Shown one piece after another: positions 1-10,413 of a DNA stretch of 64,000 bases. This DNA is from Merluccius polli (taxonomy: Eukaryota; Chordata; Actinopteri; Gadiformes; Merlucciidae). The DNA is taken from contig JAOPHQ010004277.1 in the NCBI GenBank assembly GCA_030340625.1, positions 1 through 64,000 of the forward strand, read 5' to 3'. The notes under the pieces are model-generated. The model was given only the letters and a program-made list of their open reading frames with translations, searched no databases and was not told the origin of the DNA. Position 1 is the first letter of the stretch. Each line of letters opens with the position of its first letter. Made by a program: the position numbers and the translations under genes.

Positions 1-63
1 TGGGTCCGGCTGAATATAAAGAGTCAGTTGCAAGGCAATTCTGGATCAATCGACAAATCCACT

Positions 64-242
64 ATGGATCCATCAAGACCCAAGAGGGGAAGGTCGGAGG
101 AATCGAAGAATAAGAGAAAGGATTATGATAAACAAAGAAACCAGACACGAGTGAACATAGGGCGAGCTTATGCGGAATGGCGTCAACTGAGAGACTCGGA
201 AGAATGCAAAACGGACGCCGCTGCTGTCTTGCTGCTGAAATT
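64..242 (+). pseudogene. First-exon remnant of a transposon-encoded protein
   Basis: The ATG at 64 opens a Lys/Arg-rich frame of about 60 codons (MDPSRPKRGRSEES, then TRVNIGRAY and EWRQLRDSEECKTDA). It runs straight into a consensus splice donor GTAAGT at 243. The same exon with the same donor occurs in copy 2 (8018-8199); copy 1 has a small length change at the GCTGCT versus GACTTGGCT site. I recall this basic N-terminal type from fish transposon proteins but cannot name a domain. No downstream exon is visible, so it is a leftover. Confidence 0.5.
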
Positions 243-490
243 GTAAGTAGCCTACCCTTGGGTGAACTTCGTTTTTGTAATGTGGTTTGAGAGTCTGTTG
301 AACAATGTGTTTTGCTCGACCGTTTTATTGTGAGCCCTGTATGTGTTTCGCTTGGTTGCTTCATGGCTAGCTTGCTAGCTAGTGAGGGTTTATCCTAGCA
401 GTGACTTGCTACCACACATGTTTGTTTGCGGTCCGAATCCAGGTTCTCGTTGTGTATTACTATTTATTTATCGAAGTGGGGGGTGGGGGG

Positions 491-992
491 TAGTGGTGGG
501 CGGATCGATCCAAATATCGATAATATCGATTCCCATGTCGGTATCGGATCGATACTAGCCTGTTGGGATCGATTCTTTACTTTAAGTTCCACTCTTGTTT
601 GCAATGATGCGGTTTCGGCAAAGAGGAAACAGCGGTCACCGGACTCACCGCTCCGGTGTCAGCACAGAGCTCACTTTGCCCCTCCCCCTCTTGTGTTTAG
701 ATGTTGCGCCGTCACGCGAGTCACGTGACGCAAAGCAAAAAACATGATAATAAAGCATTTTCTATTTAATTATAAACTTTGTTCTCATTCTGTCCTAGGT
801 TTTAACTATTTCATAATAAAAAAGGAAACATCACAAAAAACACTTGATGAACATTAATTGAGATTTAGCAATTCAATGACGCATCCACTTTACCAATTTA
901 TTGAAAAGTATCGGTATCGATATCGGCGATACTGGCCCCTTATTTACTTGGTATCGGATCGATACCAAAATATGCAGTATCGCACACCACTA
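491..992. mobile_element. hAT-type non-autonomous element (502 bp)
   Basis: The ends are TAGTGGTGGGCG on the left and CGCACACCACTA on the right, an inverted repeat. It is flanked by a perfect 8-bp duplication GTGGGGGG at 483-490 and 993-1000, the hAT signature. The interior near both ends is rich in ATCGAT and TATCGG. It encodes nothing recognisable. It sits inside the Kolobok-like copy 1. Confidence 0.85.
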
Positions 993-1604
993 GTGGGGGG
1001 CGTTGTCAATGAGTTTTTACGACAGTGTTGTAGGCCTATTCCGAAGCTGCAGGGGGAGCTCTATAGTGAGAAATGCGAGCCCAATTCCGGCGAAAACCCA
1101 GAAACAGCGGAGGAATAACCGAGTTGCATAGCGCACCTTTAATATGTAAACTTGTAGTCCTGGGGCTGATTCTCTAAATTTGGGTTGTACTTGGAGTCAA
1201 TCATAAGTTTGATGATATTTTCTGTTTATTTGGTCCCTGAGCTTCATATTTCAAGACATTACCCCTCACAAAAAGTGTCCAAAAGACCCTAACTGAGCCA
1301 TTTAAAAAAACACCCTTCCGCGCCATTTCGCGCATTGCCCATTTTCATTTTATTTTTTGGTAATCTTGTCTAAACACTTTAAAGTTATATTTTAATCTGT
1401 TATTATATTGCCCAAACCCCCAAAATGCAAAAACGAGTCAAAAAGAGAGACCACAGGTACGCAATCATAACAACAATGGCCCAAAACGCTTTATTTTGGC
1501 CATCCAGACAGCTGCATTGTTAGGAAACAGGCGATTTGAACTGATACTATCTGTAAAGTGTCCCTCGAGTGGCGTGCAAGGCGCTTGTAAATACAATGTA
1601 TTGG

Positions 1605-1932
1605 GACAGCATCCCCCCCCCCCCCCCCCCCCCCGACAGTCACAACCCTACACCAGCAAAGCACACACACATAGGCGGCCTACACTCTGTGGACAGCACC
1701 CTCCCACACCCCCCCGACAGTCACACACTTACCCCAGCAATGCAGACACACACACATAGGCTACCTACACTTAGCCCAGCAACGCACACACACACACACA
1801 CACACATAGGCTACCTACACTTAGCCCAGCAACGCACACACACACACACACACACACACATAGGCTACCTGCACTTACCCCAGCAAAGGTCACCCATAGG
1901 CGGCCTACGCTGACCCCCAGCAAAGCACACAC
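1605..1932. repeat. CA-rich minisatellite (left block)
   Basis: Irregular tandem units combine CAGCAAAGCACAC, CATAGGCGGCCTACACT, a poly-C run with GACAGTCACAC, and (CA)n of varying length. It is the same unit family as the block at 3748-5463, from which it is separated by the hAT insertion 1933-3747. Open frames here are repeat artefacts. Confidence 0.85.
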
Positions 1933-2312
1933 CAGGGCTCCAGACTAACTTTTTTCACTAGGAGCACTGTAGCCCCTAACTGAAAATTTTAGGGGCACAA
2001 CCATAAATTTGAGGGGCACACACCGTAAATCAACATGCTAACCAAATATTCACATTTCTACTAATTTTCACTGTATTACTAATAAATATTTTGATAATAG
2101 ATGCAGAAATTACACTGTGCTGTTTCAAATTCAGTGTCACATTTTATTTTGAAGATGCAACATAGTGATATACAGCAGCCATTCTCAACCTTGGGGTCCC
2201 GACCCCAATTGGGGTCGCGAGATGATTTCTGGGGGTCGTCAAATCATTTTGGAAAAAATATAAATGCACAAAATTAATATTAAATTACATAATTTCAGAC
2301 AGGGAGATGTTT

Positions 2313-3147
2313 TACCGTATTTTTCCGCACTATAAGGCGCACTTAAAAGCCTTTAATTTTCTCAAAAACAACAGTGAGCATTATAATCCGGAGCGCCTTA
2401 TATATGGATTAATTCTGGTTGTCATGGCTACCGTAGTCAGAAGCGTCGCGGAGTAATACACGTGCTTCACCAAAATATTACAGTGTGTGTATAAAGACCC
2501 CAAAATGGCACCTGTCAAGAGACACGCTTACGATGCGGACTTCAAACTGAATACGCTAACGTTTGATTTAGCGATATCAGACTGTGTTTTTTACGTGTTA
2601 CAACTGAACAAGGTTGGGAGTTATTGTGAATACGCTAACGTTTGATTTAGCGATATCAGACTGTGTTTTTTACGTGTTACAACTGAACAAGGTTGGGAGT
2701 TATTGTGAATACGCTAACGTTTGATTTAGCAATATCAGACTGTTTTTTTACGTGTTACAACTGAACAAGGTTGGGAGTTATTGTGAACACGCTAACGTTT
2801 GATTTAGCGATATCAGACTGTTTTTTTACGTGTTACAACTGAACAAGGTTGGGAGTTATTGTGAATACTCTAACGTTTGATTTAGCGATTCCAGACTGCT
2901 TTTGTACGTGTTACAGCTGAACAAGGTTGGGAGTTATTGTGAATACGCTCATTAACATTTGAACAATGTTGAGAGTTACTGTGAACGTGTTTAATAAAGT
3001 TTGACTGACTGACTTATCTGACTGTTTTGTTTCGCTTAATGCGCCTTATAGTCCGGTGCGCTTTATATATGAAAAAGTTCGAAAATAGACATTCATTGAC
3101 AGTGCGCCTTATTATCCAGTGCGCCCTATAGTGCGGAAAATACGGTA
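2313..3147. mobile_element. Tc1/mariner-pogo type non-autonomous element
   Basis: It has inverted ends CCGTATTTTTCCGCACTATA and TATAGTGCGGAAAATACGG, flanked by TA on both sides (2313-2314, 3146-3147). A short coding relic near 2505-2550 reads PVKRHAYDADFKL, resembling the start of pogo/Tigger transposases. The rest of the transposase is missing. The middle is filled by a 79-bp tandem array. Confidence 0.75.
2549..2965. repeat. 79-bp tandem repeat, about five copies
   Basis: Units start at 2549, 2628, 2707, 2785 and 2863, with a partial unit at 2941. Each contains ACGCTAACGTTTGATTTAGC, then CAGACTG, a T run, and AACAAGGTTGGGAGTTATTG. Copies differ by a few bases, so the array expanded fairly recently inside the pogo-like element. 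Confidence 0.9.
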
Positions 3148-3747
3148 GTTGTCTGCTTCATTATTTGTCCAAAATGTGTCATATCAACTGAGTTTGTAAC
3201 GGGAGTGGTTTGGACCCAATAGCAGCACAAAGACAGGTGGGTCTCGTTAGTAACAAACTGCGCTTTATCAAAAGTGCGTTCACACGGGGGTGGGGGGGTC
3301 GCGGACTACATGCATGTTAAATTGGGGGTCGCGACTCAAAAAGGTTGAGAACCACTGCTGTAGACTGTGGCACTGGCACACTAGCCGCAAGTGCCGCAGG
3401 TCGGAAGAATGAATCAATCGTTCGCTTGGTCATTGCTCGAACAGCAGGTTGAGCTCTTTCTCCTTCTCACAGACCCGCGCCGGTTTCCCACGCTCGATAA
3501 TCTCTATGACCCTCCCCCTCCACACATTAGCCACTTACAGTGGCTATTCCCTATCCTTCTCACACTCATTGGCCTGCTACAGATTCCGGATTCATTGACG
3601 CGCTCCTTCCACGTTTAACGTGTAAAAATAAAAAATAAAAAGGGCAAATTTACTGGTCGCACATGCGCGACCAGATTTAAAATTCAGTCGCATTCTCTCA
3701 AATTTTGGTCGCAAAATGCGACCATTTGGTCGCAGTCTGGAGCCCTG

Positions 3748-4192
3748 CACACACACATAGGCTACCTACACTTACCCCCAGCAATACACACACACACATA
3801 GGCTACCTACACTTACCCCCAGCAATACACACACACACATAGGCTACCTACACTTACCCCCAGCAATGCACACACACATGGGCTACCTACAATTACCCCA
3901 GCAAAGGTCACCCATAGGCGGCTTACACTCTGAGTTCAGCGACCCCCCCCGACAGTCACACACTTAGCCCAGCAAAGCACACCCATAGGCGGCCCACACT
4001 GTGAGGACAGCACCCCCCCCGACAGTCACACCATTACCCCAGCAAAGCACACACACAGGCGGCCTCCACTCTGAGGACAGCACCCCCCCCCCCCACACAC
4101 ACACACACGCACACACACCCCCCGACAGTCACACCATTACCCCAGCAATGCACACACACACACATAGGCTACCTACACTTACCCCCAGCAAT

Positions 4193-4270
<78 letters not shown>

Positions 4271-4421
4271 GCTACCTACACTTACCCCCCAGCAATACAC
4301 ACACACATAGGCTACCTACACTTACCCCCCAGCAATACACACACACACATAGGCTACCTACACTTACCCCCCAGCAATACACACACACACACATAGGCTA
4401 CCTACACTTACCCCCAGCAAT

Positions 4422-4513
<92 letters not shown>

Positions 4514-5463
4514 GCTACCTACACTTACCCCCCAGCAATACACACACACATAGGCTACCTACACTTACCCCCCAGCAATACACACACACACACATAGGCT
4601 ACCTACACTTACCCACAGCAATGCACACACACATGGGCTACCTACAATTACCCCAGCAAAGGTCACCCATAGGCGGCTTACACTCTGAGTTCAGCGACCC
4701 CCCCCGACAGTCACACACTTAGCCCAGCAAAGCACACCCATAGGCGGCCCACACTGTGAGGACAGCACCCCCCCCGACAGTCACACACTTGGCCCAGCAA
4801 AGCACACCCATAGGCGGCCCACACTGTGAGGACAGCACTCCCCCCCCGACAGTCACACACTTGGCCCAGCAAAGCACACCCATAGGCGGCTTACACTCTG
4901 AGGACAGCACCCCCCCCCCCCCCCCACACACACACACACACATCCCCCGACAGTCACACCATTACCCCAGCAAAGCACACACACAGGCGGCCTCCACTCT
5001 GAGGACAGCACCCCCCCCCACACACACACACACACACACACACCCCCGACAGTCACACCATTACCCCAGCAATGCACACACACACACACACACACACATA
5101 GGCTACCTACACTTACCCCCCAGCAATACACACACACATAGGCTACCTACACTTACCCACAGCAATGCACACACACATGGGCTACCTACAATTACCCCAG
5201 CAAAGGTCACCCATAGGCGGCTTACACTCTGAGTTCAGTGACCCCCCCCCCCGACAGTCACACACATAGCCCAGCAAAGCACACCCATAGGCGGCCCCAC
5301 ACTGTGAGGACAGCACCCCCCCCCCCGACAGTCACACACTTAGCCCAGCAAAGCACAAACACAGACGGCCTACACTCTGACGACAGCACCCCTCCCACCC
5401 CCAGACAGTCACACCATTACCCCAGCAAAGCACACCCATAGGCGGCCCACACTGTGAGGACAG
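3748..5463. repeat. CA-rich minisatellite (right block) with long (CA)n tracts
   Basis: It continues the 1605-1932 array. Many copies of ATAGGCTACCTACACTTACC and GGCGGCCCACACTGTGAGGA are joined by CAGCAAAGCACAC and poly-C/GACAGTCACAC segments. Pure CA tracts lie at about 4193-4267 and 4423-4510. Frames on either strand through the CA tracts are artefacts. Confidence 0.9.
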
Positions 5464-5918
5464 TTTGAGTGCAGTTTGACTTGTGTACACTGTGCAGTAC
5501 CGTACATACCTGTATTCTGAAAACCTCTTTATTTCTTAAATAATGTGTAATATGCATTTAATATGCATTAGCAGTAGACAGCATGCAGCAAATAATTATG
5601 AATGTTTTTAGATTTTAGTGTGCTAGTATTTCTCGAATATGGAAATTACTCATTTACTCCAAATCATAACTGTATCACCATGACTTGAAAGTTCTGAAGC
5701 CAAATGGTGAAAATCGCCACAATGCAAAATTGCGCGGAAGGGTGTTTTTTTAAATGGCTCAGTTGGGGTCTTTTGGACACTTTTTGTGAGGGGTAATGTC
5801 TTGAAATATGAAGCTCAGGGACCAAATAAACAGAAAATATCATCAAACTTATGATTGACTCCAAGTGGAGTAAAGGTGATTTTTAAGGCCCTTCTGAGAA
5901 TCAGCCCCAGGACTATTG

Positions 5919-6135
5919 TGTGAAAAAGGTTTTATTTAGTTTGCTTTCTTATGCGGTGCATACACATACGCTTATTGTAATCCAGTATACTTAGTATAAC
6001 AGTCTATTTTACTTCTTTGTTCATTAAGAACTAAACCCCCCACTGTGTTTCATCCCCAGAGTGAAACACAGTGTAAATATCGTGAAACCTTTTTAAATAA
6101 TCTCTGGTAAATTTGAAAGATAAACATACAGTATA
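5919..6135 (+). repeat. Intron segment paralogous to 42751-42957
   Basis: From TGTGAAAAAGG onward this stretch is nearly identical to 42751-42957, including CTTATGCGGTGCATACACAT and AACTAAACCCCCCACTGTG, with a few substitutions and one-base indels. At 42751 the segment lies about 150 bp downstream of a candidate first exon. Its presence here places this region in the equivalent first intron of gene 1. Confidence 0.85.
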
Positions 6136-6540
6136 TACATATGTATACACAGTATGTCTATGAATATAGTCGTCTCCGGAGCCGACTATAAAAATAGAAA
6201 ACTAAAGAAAAAAGCGCTTTTTCGGCGGCACTTGATGCGCGGCGACGCTGTGAAATAGGACAGTGGCGTGAAGTGTAGCGGGTTGCTGCTTCGCGCCGAC
6301 GCCGCTCATTTGCATAAAGTTAAACTAATTTCAACTCTCCGCGTCGCGCTGGACGCTGGCGTCGCGCTGCTTGCTGCCGCCACGGCGCCGGCCGCTCCTC
6401 GTCGGCAGCGCTCATTGAAAATGAAGGACTGCCGGCCGCTTTTGCTGCTCGTGTCGCTCGCAGTCGTGGATAACTCGTTCGCTCTGCCTGACTCCGGCTG
6501 GATCAGCCGGTTGTAGGGTTTGTGGCGTTTTAACTGGTTG
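6136..6540. other. No gene seen; GC-rich stretch
   Basis: Contains a near-palindrome around 6166-6190 (TAGTCGTCTCCGGAGCCGACTA) and a GC-rich part (6220-6500) with repeated GCGTCGCGCTG motifs. The 83-codon frame at 6268-6516 has no recognisable domain. It is probably part of a decayed DNA element. Confidence 0.4.
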
Positions 6541-6559
6541 AAGGGTTTCGTCCGTTTTT

Positions 6560-6663
6560 AAAAATATTAATTTATCGGCCATTATAAATGCCGATACCGA
6601 TAGTTTGGAAAATGCCTAATATCGGCCGATAATATCAGCCCGCCGATATATCGGTCGGGCTCT
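6560..6663. mobile_element. One end of a hAT-like element
   Basis: The stretch TTTATCGGCC, GCCGATACCGATAG, AATATCGGCCGATAATATCA and the end GATATATCGGTCGGGCTCT match a common fish transposon terminus (AGAGCCCGACCGATATATCG on the other strand). The opposite end is not visible nearby. A TA microsatellite (6664-6705) follows directly. Confidence 0.5.
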
Positions 6664-6705
6664 TATATATATATATATATATATATATACATACATATAT
6701 ATATA

Positions 6706-6762
6706 CGGTCGTATGCGGACTCCTCCGGCTGCTCTGCTGGCGGAGCAGTCCGCATACGACCG
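6706..6762. repeat. Perfect 16-bp stem hairpin
   Basis: CGGTCGTATGCGGACT (6706-6721) is followed 25 bases later by its exact reverse complement (6747-6762). The loop is also GC-rich and partly complementary. Confidence 0.85.
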
Positions 6763-7680
6763 AGAGGAACAATGGACGTCGGAGAAATGATATGGACCCG
6801 AAGTGAACTGACAGCTGTCTGCTGAAACATCGCGGGAGAAAAAAACATTTATTTTGACAGATGTGCCCGAAGTTACTACTTTACAACCTCGTTGATGACC
6901 CACATTTAGAAAAACATGTACTTTTAATTCAGCCTTGGGTGAAATGGAAGCGTAGTGTCCGTGTGCCTCCACCTTTAATGAATGCCATGCGCGCTCCCGC
7001 GGCCGGGACACAATTATTATAGGGGGTAACTACATTCACCGCTTCCTCCATCTTCTGCGCCACCTTTTTAAATAAATCGCCGTTTCTCTTTATCCCTTAT
7101 CCGACGGCGGCAACAACAACAACAACACGACTATCGTCTCTTTCTACTTCCGGCTCACGGCCCCGGGAAGAGATCTCTGGCATGCGCAGAACGCAATTCA
7201 ACGCATAAGTCAATTCGATTGGCTACATGCACGCTTAGTCGACTATGAATCGCATTATCTAGGGGTCTTAACTCGACTATGAGTAAGCCAATTCGATTCG
7301 AGTATAGCTCGACTAAGGTGTTTACATGCATCTTAGTAATCATATAGTCAATCAATCATAGTTGGACTAAGCCAATAAGTCGACTTTCTTGAGTGTCATG
7401 TAAACGTACTGACTGTTCCATGGACAGTCCTGATACTGTACAGACTGTTCATTAGGTATCAGTATCTTATCATGGCCTATTGCGAGTTATTTGCAAATGT
7501 TTAGATTCTACGTGTACATCATCTATAGGCTACTGTAGATGTGTGCTGCCAGACGTTGCTGCTCCTGGATGCACATCGTTGTAATTAATTTGTATCAAAC
7601 AATGTAGCCTATGTCCATTACTCAATGAGGACAGACATTTGATTGGCTACTGACTCAAAATGGTACACCCATTGGAACTA
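6763..7680. other. No gene seen; possible decayed element with GACTA/TAGTC motifs
   Basis: No convincing coding sequence. From 7200 to 7400 there are repeated short inverted motifs (TCGACTATGA, AGTCGACT, GTTTACATGCA and CATGTAAAC), suggestive of a small inverted-repeat element whose ends I could not fix. A (CAA)n tract lies near 7110-7125. Confidence 0.35.
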
Positions 7681-8017
7681 TTAAAGAAGCACTATGCAAC
7701 TCGTTTATCAAAAATAACCTTAACCATGCAGGTTGAGAGTCGTTCTGATCGTTCTACAACACTTTCTGGGTTGTTTGGTGGGTGTTTCATCTCCCCCTGT
7801 TGGGTCCCCGCGGAAAAACAGAACATGCAACTTCATGTGGCCGTCCCGGCCACTTACGGATGTGACGCAGCGGAAGTATCCAATCGCGCCTCGAAAATGT
7901 AGTCAGATTGTAGTTTCACTGCTTTACGGTAGACCTGGGCGGGGGTGCCAAACATGGGTCCGGCTGAATATAAAGAGTCAGTTGCAAGGCAATTCTGGAT
8001 CAATCGACAAATCCACT

Positions 8018-8199
8018 ATGGATCCATCAAGACCCAAGAGGGGAAGGTCGGAGGAATCGAAGAATAAGAGAAAGGATTATGATAAACAAAGAAACCAGAC
8101 ACGAGTGAACATAGGGCGAGCTTATGCGGAATGGCGTCAACTGAGAGACTCGGAAGAATGCAAAACGGACGCCGACTTGGCTGTCTTGCTGCTGAAATT
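8018..8199 (+). pseudogene. First-exon remnant of a transposon-encoded protein, copy 2
   Basis: The ATG at 8018 starts the same Lys/Arg-rich frame as 64-242 and ends at a splice donor GTAAGT (8200). It reads TDADLAVLLLKL at the end, probably closer to the original than copy 1. The open frame extends further upstream, but only the part from this ATG is shared and Kozak-like (CACTATGG). No partner exon is seen. Confidence 0.5.
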
Positions 8200-8459
8200 G
8201 TAAGTAGCCTACCCTTGGGTGAACTTCGTTTTTGTAATGTGGTTTGAGAGTCTGTTGAACAATGTGTTTTGCTCGACCGTTTTATTGTGAGCCCTGTATG
8301 TGTTTAGCTTGGTTGCTTCATGGCTAGCTTGCTAGCTAGTGAGGGTTTATCCTAGCAGTGACTTGCAAGTTGCTACCACACATGTTTGTTTGCGGTCCGA
8401 ATCCAGGTTCTCGTTGTGTATTACTATTTATTTATCGAAGTGGGGGGTGGGGGGGCGTT

Positions 8460-9199
8460 TAGTGTTGCACCGATACCGATACTAGTATCGGGAGGGGCCC
8501 CGATACCGCGCTAAAATGCTGGCATCGGTATCGGCGAGTACGAACAAATAATGCGCCGATGCCATTTACATAATATGAAACTTGGAACGCAGCGCTTTGC
8601 GTCTTTCTCTCCCTTCACTCACTGCTGCGTGTGATCACACGTGTTCAGTGCATGCCGTGCCAAGCAGCTATCCTATTGGCCCACTCCGGCCGCCCGGCCG
8701 CGCATGTTGACCGACCGACAAGCGACGACGACAAAGTACCAAAAAAAAGAAAGAAAAAAAAGCACCGGAGACGCGGAGGGCGCGCGGTTCAGCCGCGCGG
8801 CGCACAGAAAAGTTGCTCCGCCTGCGGACGCGCCGATGCGGGGAAACTCAGTGAGCGGGTCCGCCTGCCGGTGCGACGCACCCGGTCACCACGCATGCCC
8901 CCCCCCCCCCGCTCCCCGGGGTGCCATGCGGACACAAACAAGGAGAAGAGGGGAAAAAGCAGGAGAGAGAGGGAGACGCGTCTTGCTCACAGGCGGGAGA
9001 TCGCTCAAATGGACAGACAGTGACCGCATCACAGACGACGAGTTAAGCTGTAATCGGCTTCTCCCCGATCCCCCCCCCCCCCCGCTAATTATCTCTAGTT
9101 ATACTATATTATCTAATTATACTAGTAATTAAGCCATGATAGCAATGATTTTACATCCAAGTGAGTATGCAGTTCTTTAGTATTAGAAGAAAAAAAGCT

Positions 9200-9269
<70 letters not shown>

Positions 9270-9271
9270 GG

Positions 9272-9316
<45 letters not shown>

Positions 9317-9417
9317 TTCCGGCGTGGTATCGGTATGGTATCGGTATCGGCCGATACTGCACAGCCGGGTATCGGTATCGGTATCGGGGGCCAAAAAATG
9401 GTATCGGTGCAACACTA
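8460..9417. mobile_element. hAT-type non-autonomous element (958 bp)
   Basis: Inverted ends TAGTGTTGCACCGATACC and GGTATCGGTGCAACACTA are perfect over 18 bp. They are flanked by a perfect 8-bp duplication GGGGCGTT (8452-8459, 9418-9425). The interior has a GC-rich block (8640-9030) with unassigned frames and a TA microsatellite (about 9207-9308). No transposase is visible. Confidence 0.9.
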
Positions 9418-9563
9418 GGGGCGTTGTCAATGAGTTTTTACGACAGTGTTGTAGGCCTATTCCGAAGCTGCAGGGGGAGCTCTATAGTGAGAAATGCGAG
9501 CCCAATTCCGGCGAAAACCCAGAAACAGCGGAGGAATAACCGAGTTGCATAGCGCACCTTTAA

Positions 9564-10235
9564 CAGTTCCCTTTGGATAGGCTCTCGAAACTGAATAATT
9601 AGATTTAGGAACAAAGCTGAACAAAACGGTTGAATTAATTATTGAATTAACAGTGAATGTAATATTGTCCGATATCACATACCCATGCAATTACTTTAAC
9701 ATTGCAATATGTTGATTTGTTATCATGTGTGTTCCACCAAGAATAAGCCATACATATTTGAACAAATAACCATGCATATGATTATCTCATAATCCCAAAG
9801 TTTGGCACAAGGTTTTTATTTTATCTTTGCCGCTGGTATTTCATTGCTGGAGATGTAATTTGAAGAAACGGAAAGCCGCCTTTGAGGTCAGACTGGGATA
9901 AATGGTTGCCTTGACTTCCATTTCCTAGCAGATGTCACTGTGGAGCTGAAGGTTTGAGCAGCTCATAACACTGACACTATTTGGAACTAGTTGGTTCAAA
10001 TGTTTCATTGTTTCCAACTGGTTCGTCTACCCCATCACTACTTCAATCAGAACAGTCTTTTAAGGGCTTCACCAGCTCCTTGATAAGAAGCACCTGTCCA
10101 TTAATTGGCCTACATTTAGGCCAATTCCTCAGCTGTAACCATTTTCTCCTGTCTGGCTGAGGGAATTATGGGAGTTGGAGTTCAGCCCGTCAGCCGTTTT
10201 GAGGGGGTGTCCCACCAGGACACCACAGTACAGTA
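9564..10235. other. No gene seen
   Basis: Unique-looking AT-rich sequence without coding signals or clear repeat ends; presumed intronic. Confidence 0.4.
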
Positions 10236-10413
10236 AGTTCAGTTCAGTTCAGTTCAATTTTATTTGTATAGCGCCAATTCATAACAGAAGTTATCTCAGG
10301 GCACTTTTCAAATGGAGCAGGTCTAGACCAAACTCCTAATAACATTTCCAGAGACCCAACAGTACCACCATGAGCAAGCACTTGGCACGGGGGCAAGGAA
10401 AAACTGCCTGAAG
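10236..10413 (-). mobile_element. L2-like LINE, 3'-end fragment
   Basis: It is nearly identical to 12682-12845, the 3' terminus of the longer LINE: TTTTATTTGTATAGCGCCAA, then GAAGTTATCTCAGGGCACTT and AGCAAGCACTTGGCACGGGG. On the minus strand it ends in TTGAACTGAACTGAACT, the short tandem tail typical of L2 3' ends. It is a 5'-truncated copy. Confidence 0.85.

Larger units (their letters stand above)
1..1142 (+). mobile_element. TTAA-targeting DNA transposon (Kolobok-like), copy 1, left end outside window
   Basis: This is the right part of the element seen complete at 7681-9563. Positions 1-490 match about 7954-8451, and 993-1142 match 9418-9563. The right end reads CGAGTTGCATAGCGCACCT followed by TTAA (1139-1142). 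The flank after TTAA matches an unoccupied site at about 42732-42750, so TTAA is the target site. TTAA duplication and an AGG start fit Kolobok better than piggyBac, but no full transposase is present to decide. A hAT element (491-992) sits inside it. Confidence 0.7.
2173..3360. mobile_element. hAT element, Charlie-like ends, nested in 1933-3747
   Basis: The left end contains TTCTCAACCTTGGGGTCCCG and the right end GGTTGAGAACCACTGCTG. These match the widespread hAT terminus CAGTGGTTCTCAACC followed by a GGGGTCGCGAC block. No clean 8-bp duplication is visible. A pogo-like element (2313-3147) interrupts it. Confidence 0.7.
1933..3747. mobile_element. hAT-like element with CAGGGCTCCAGACT ends
   Basis: The left end CAGGGCTCCAGACT and right end AGTCTGGAGCCCTG form a perfect 14-bp inverted repeat. 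The insertion splits the CA-rich minisatellite, so the 8-bp duplication (GCACACAC on the left, CACACACA on the right) is blurred by the repeat. It carries two further insertions nested within it. No transposase frame is recognisable; a 75-codon frame near 3391-3618 has no features I can name. Confidence 0.7.
1155..5915. mobile_element. DNA transposon with about 175-bp terminal inverted repeats and 3-bp TSD
   Basis: The left arm 1155-1330 starts TAGTCCTGGGGCTGATTCTC. It is the reverse complement, with small indels, of the right arm 5735-5915, which ends GAGAATCAGCCCCAGGACTA. TTG flanks both sides (1152-1154 and 5916-5918). The empty site at 42744-42755 reads AAACTTGTGTG, confirming a 3-bp duplication. 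The interior holds only minisatellite, CA repeats and nested transposons, with no transposase of its own, so it is non-autonomous. A 3-bp duplication is compatible with Harbinger or CACTA-type enzymes; the TIR does not decide. Confidence 0.75.
7681..9563 (+). mobile_element. TTAA-targeting DNA transposon (Kolobok-like), copy 2, complete ends
   Basis: TTAA at 7681-7684 and 9560-9563 flanks inverted ends AGAAGCACTATGCAACTCG and CGAGTTGCATAGCGCACCT (19 bp, 3 mismatches). It carries the same first-exon remnant as copy 1 and a hAT insertion (8460-9417) only 4 bp from the equivalent insertion site in copy 1. Without the hAT it would be about 0.9 kb, so it is a deleted, non-autonomous copy. Confidence 0.8.

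Noticed and set aside
4001..5441. Frames of His/Thr or Val/Cys repeats in the CA-rich region
   Set aside because: Translations of (CA)n and minisatellite units on either strand; no coding signal.
7733..8017. N-terminal extension of the transposon exon upstream of the ATG at 8018
   Set aside because: The open frame is not preserved as protein-like sequence, and the in-frame ATG at 8018 has the better context and is shared with copy 1.
9161..9552. Ile/Tyr repeat frames near 9200-9310
   Set aside because: Translation of a TA microsatellite inside a hAT element.
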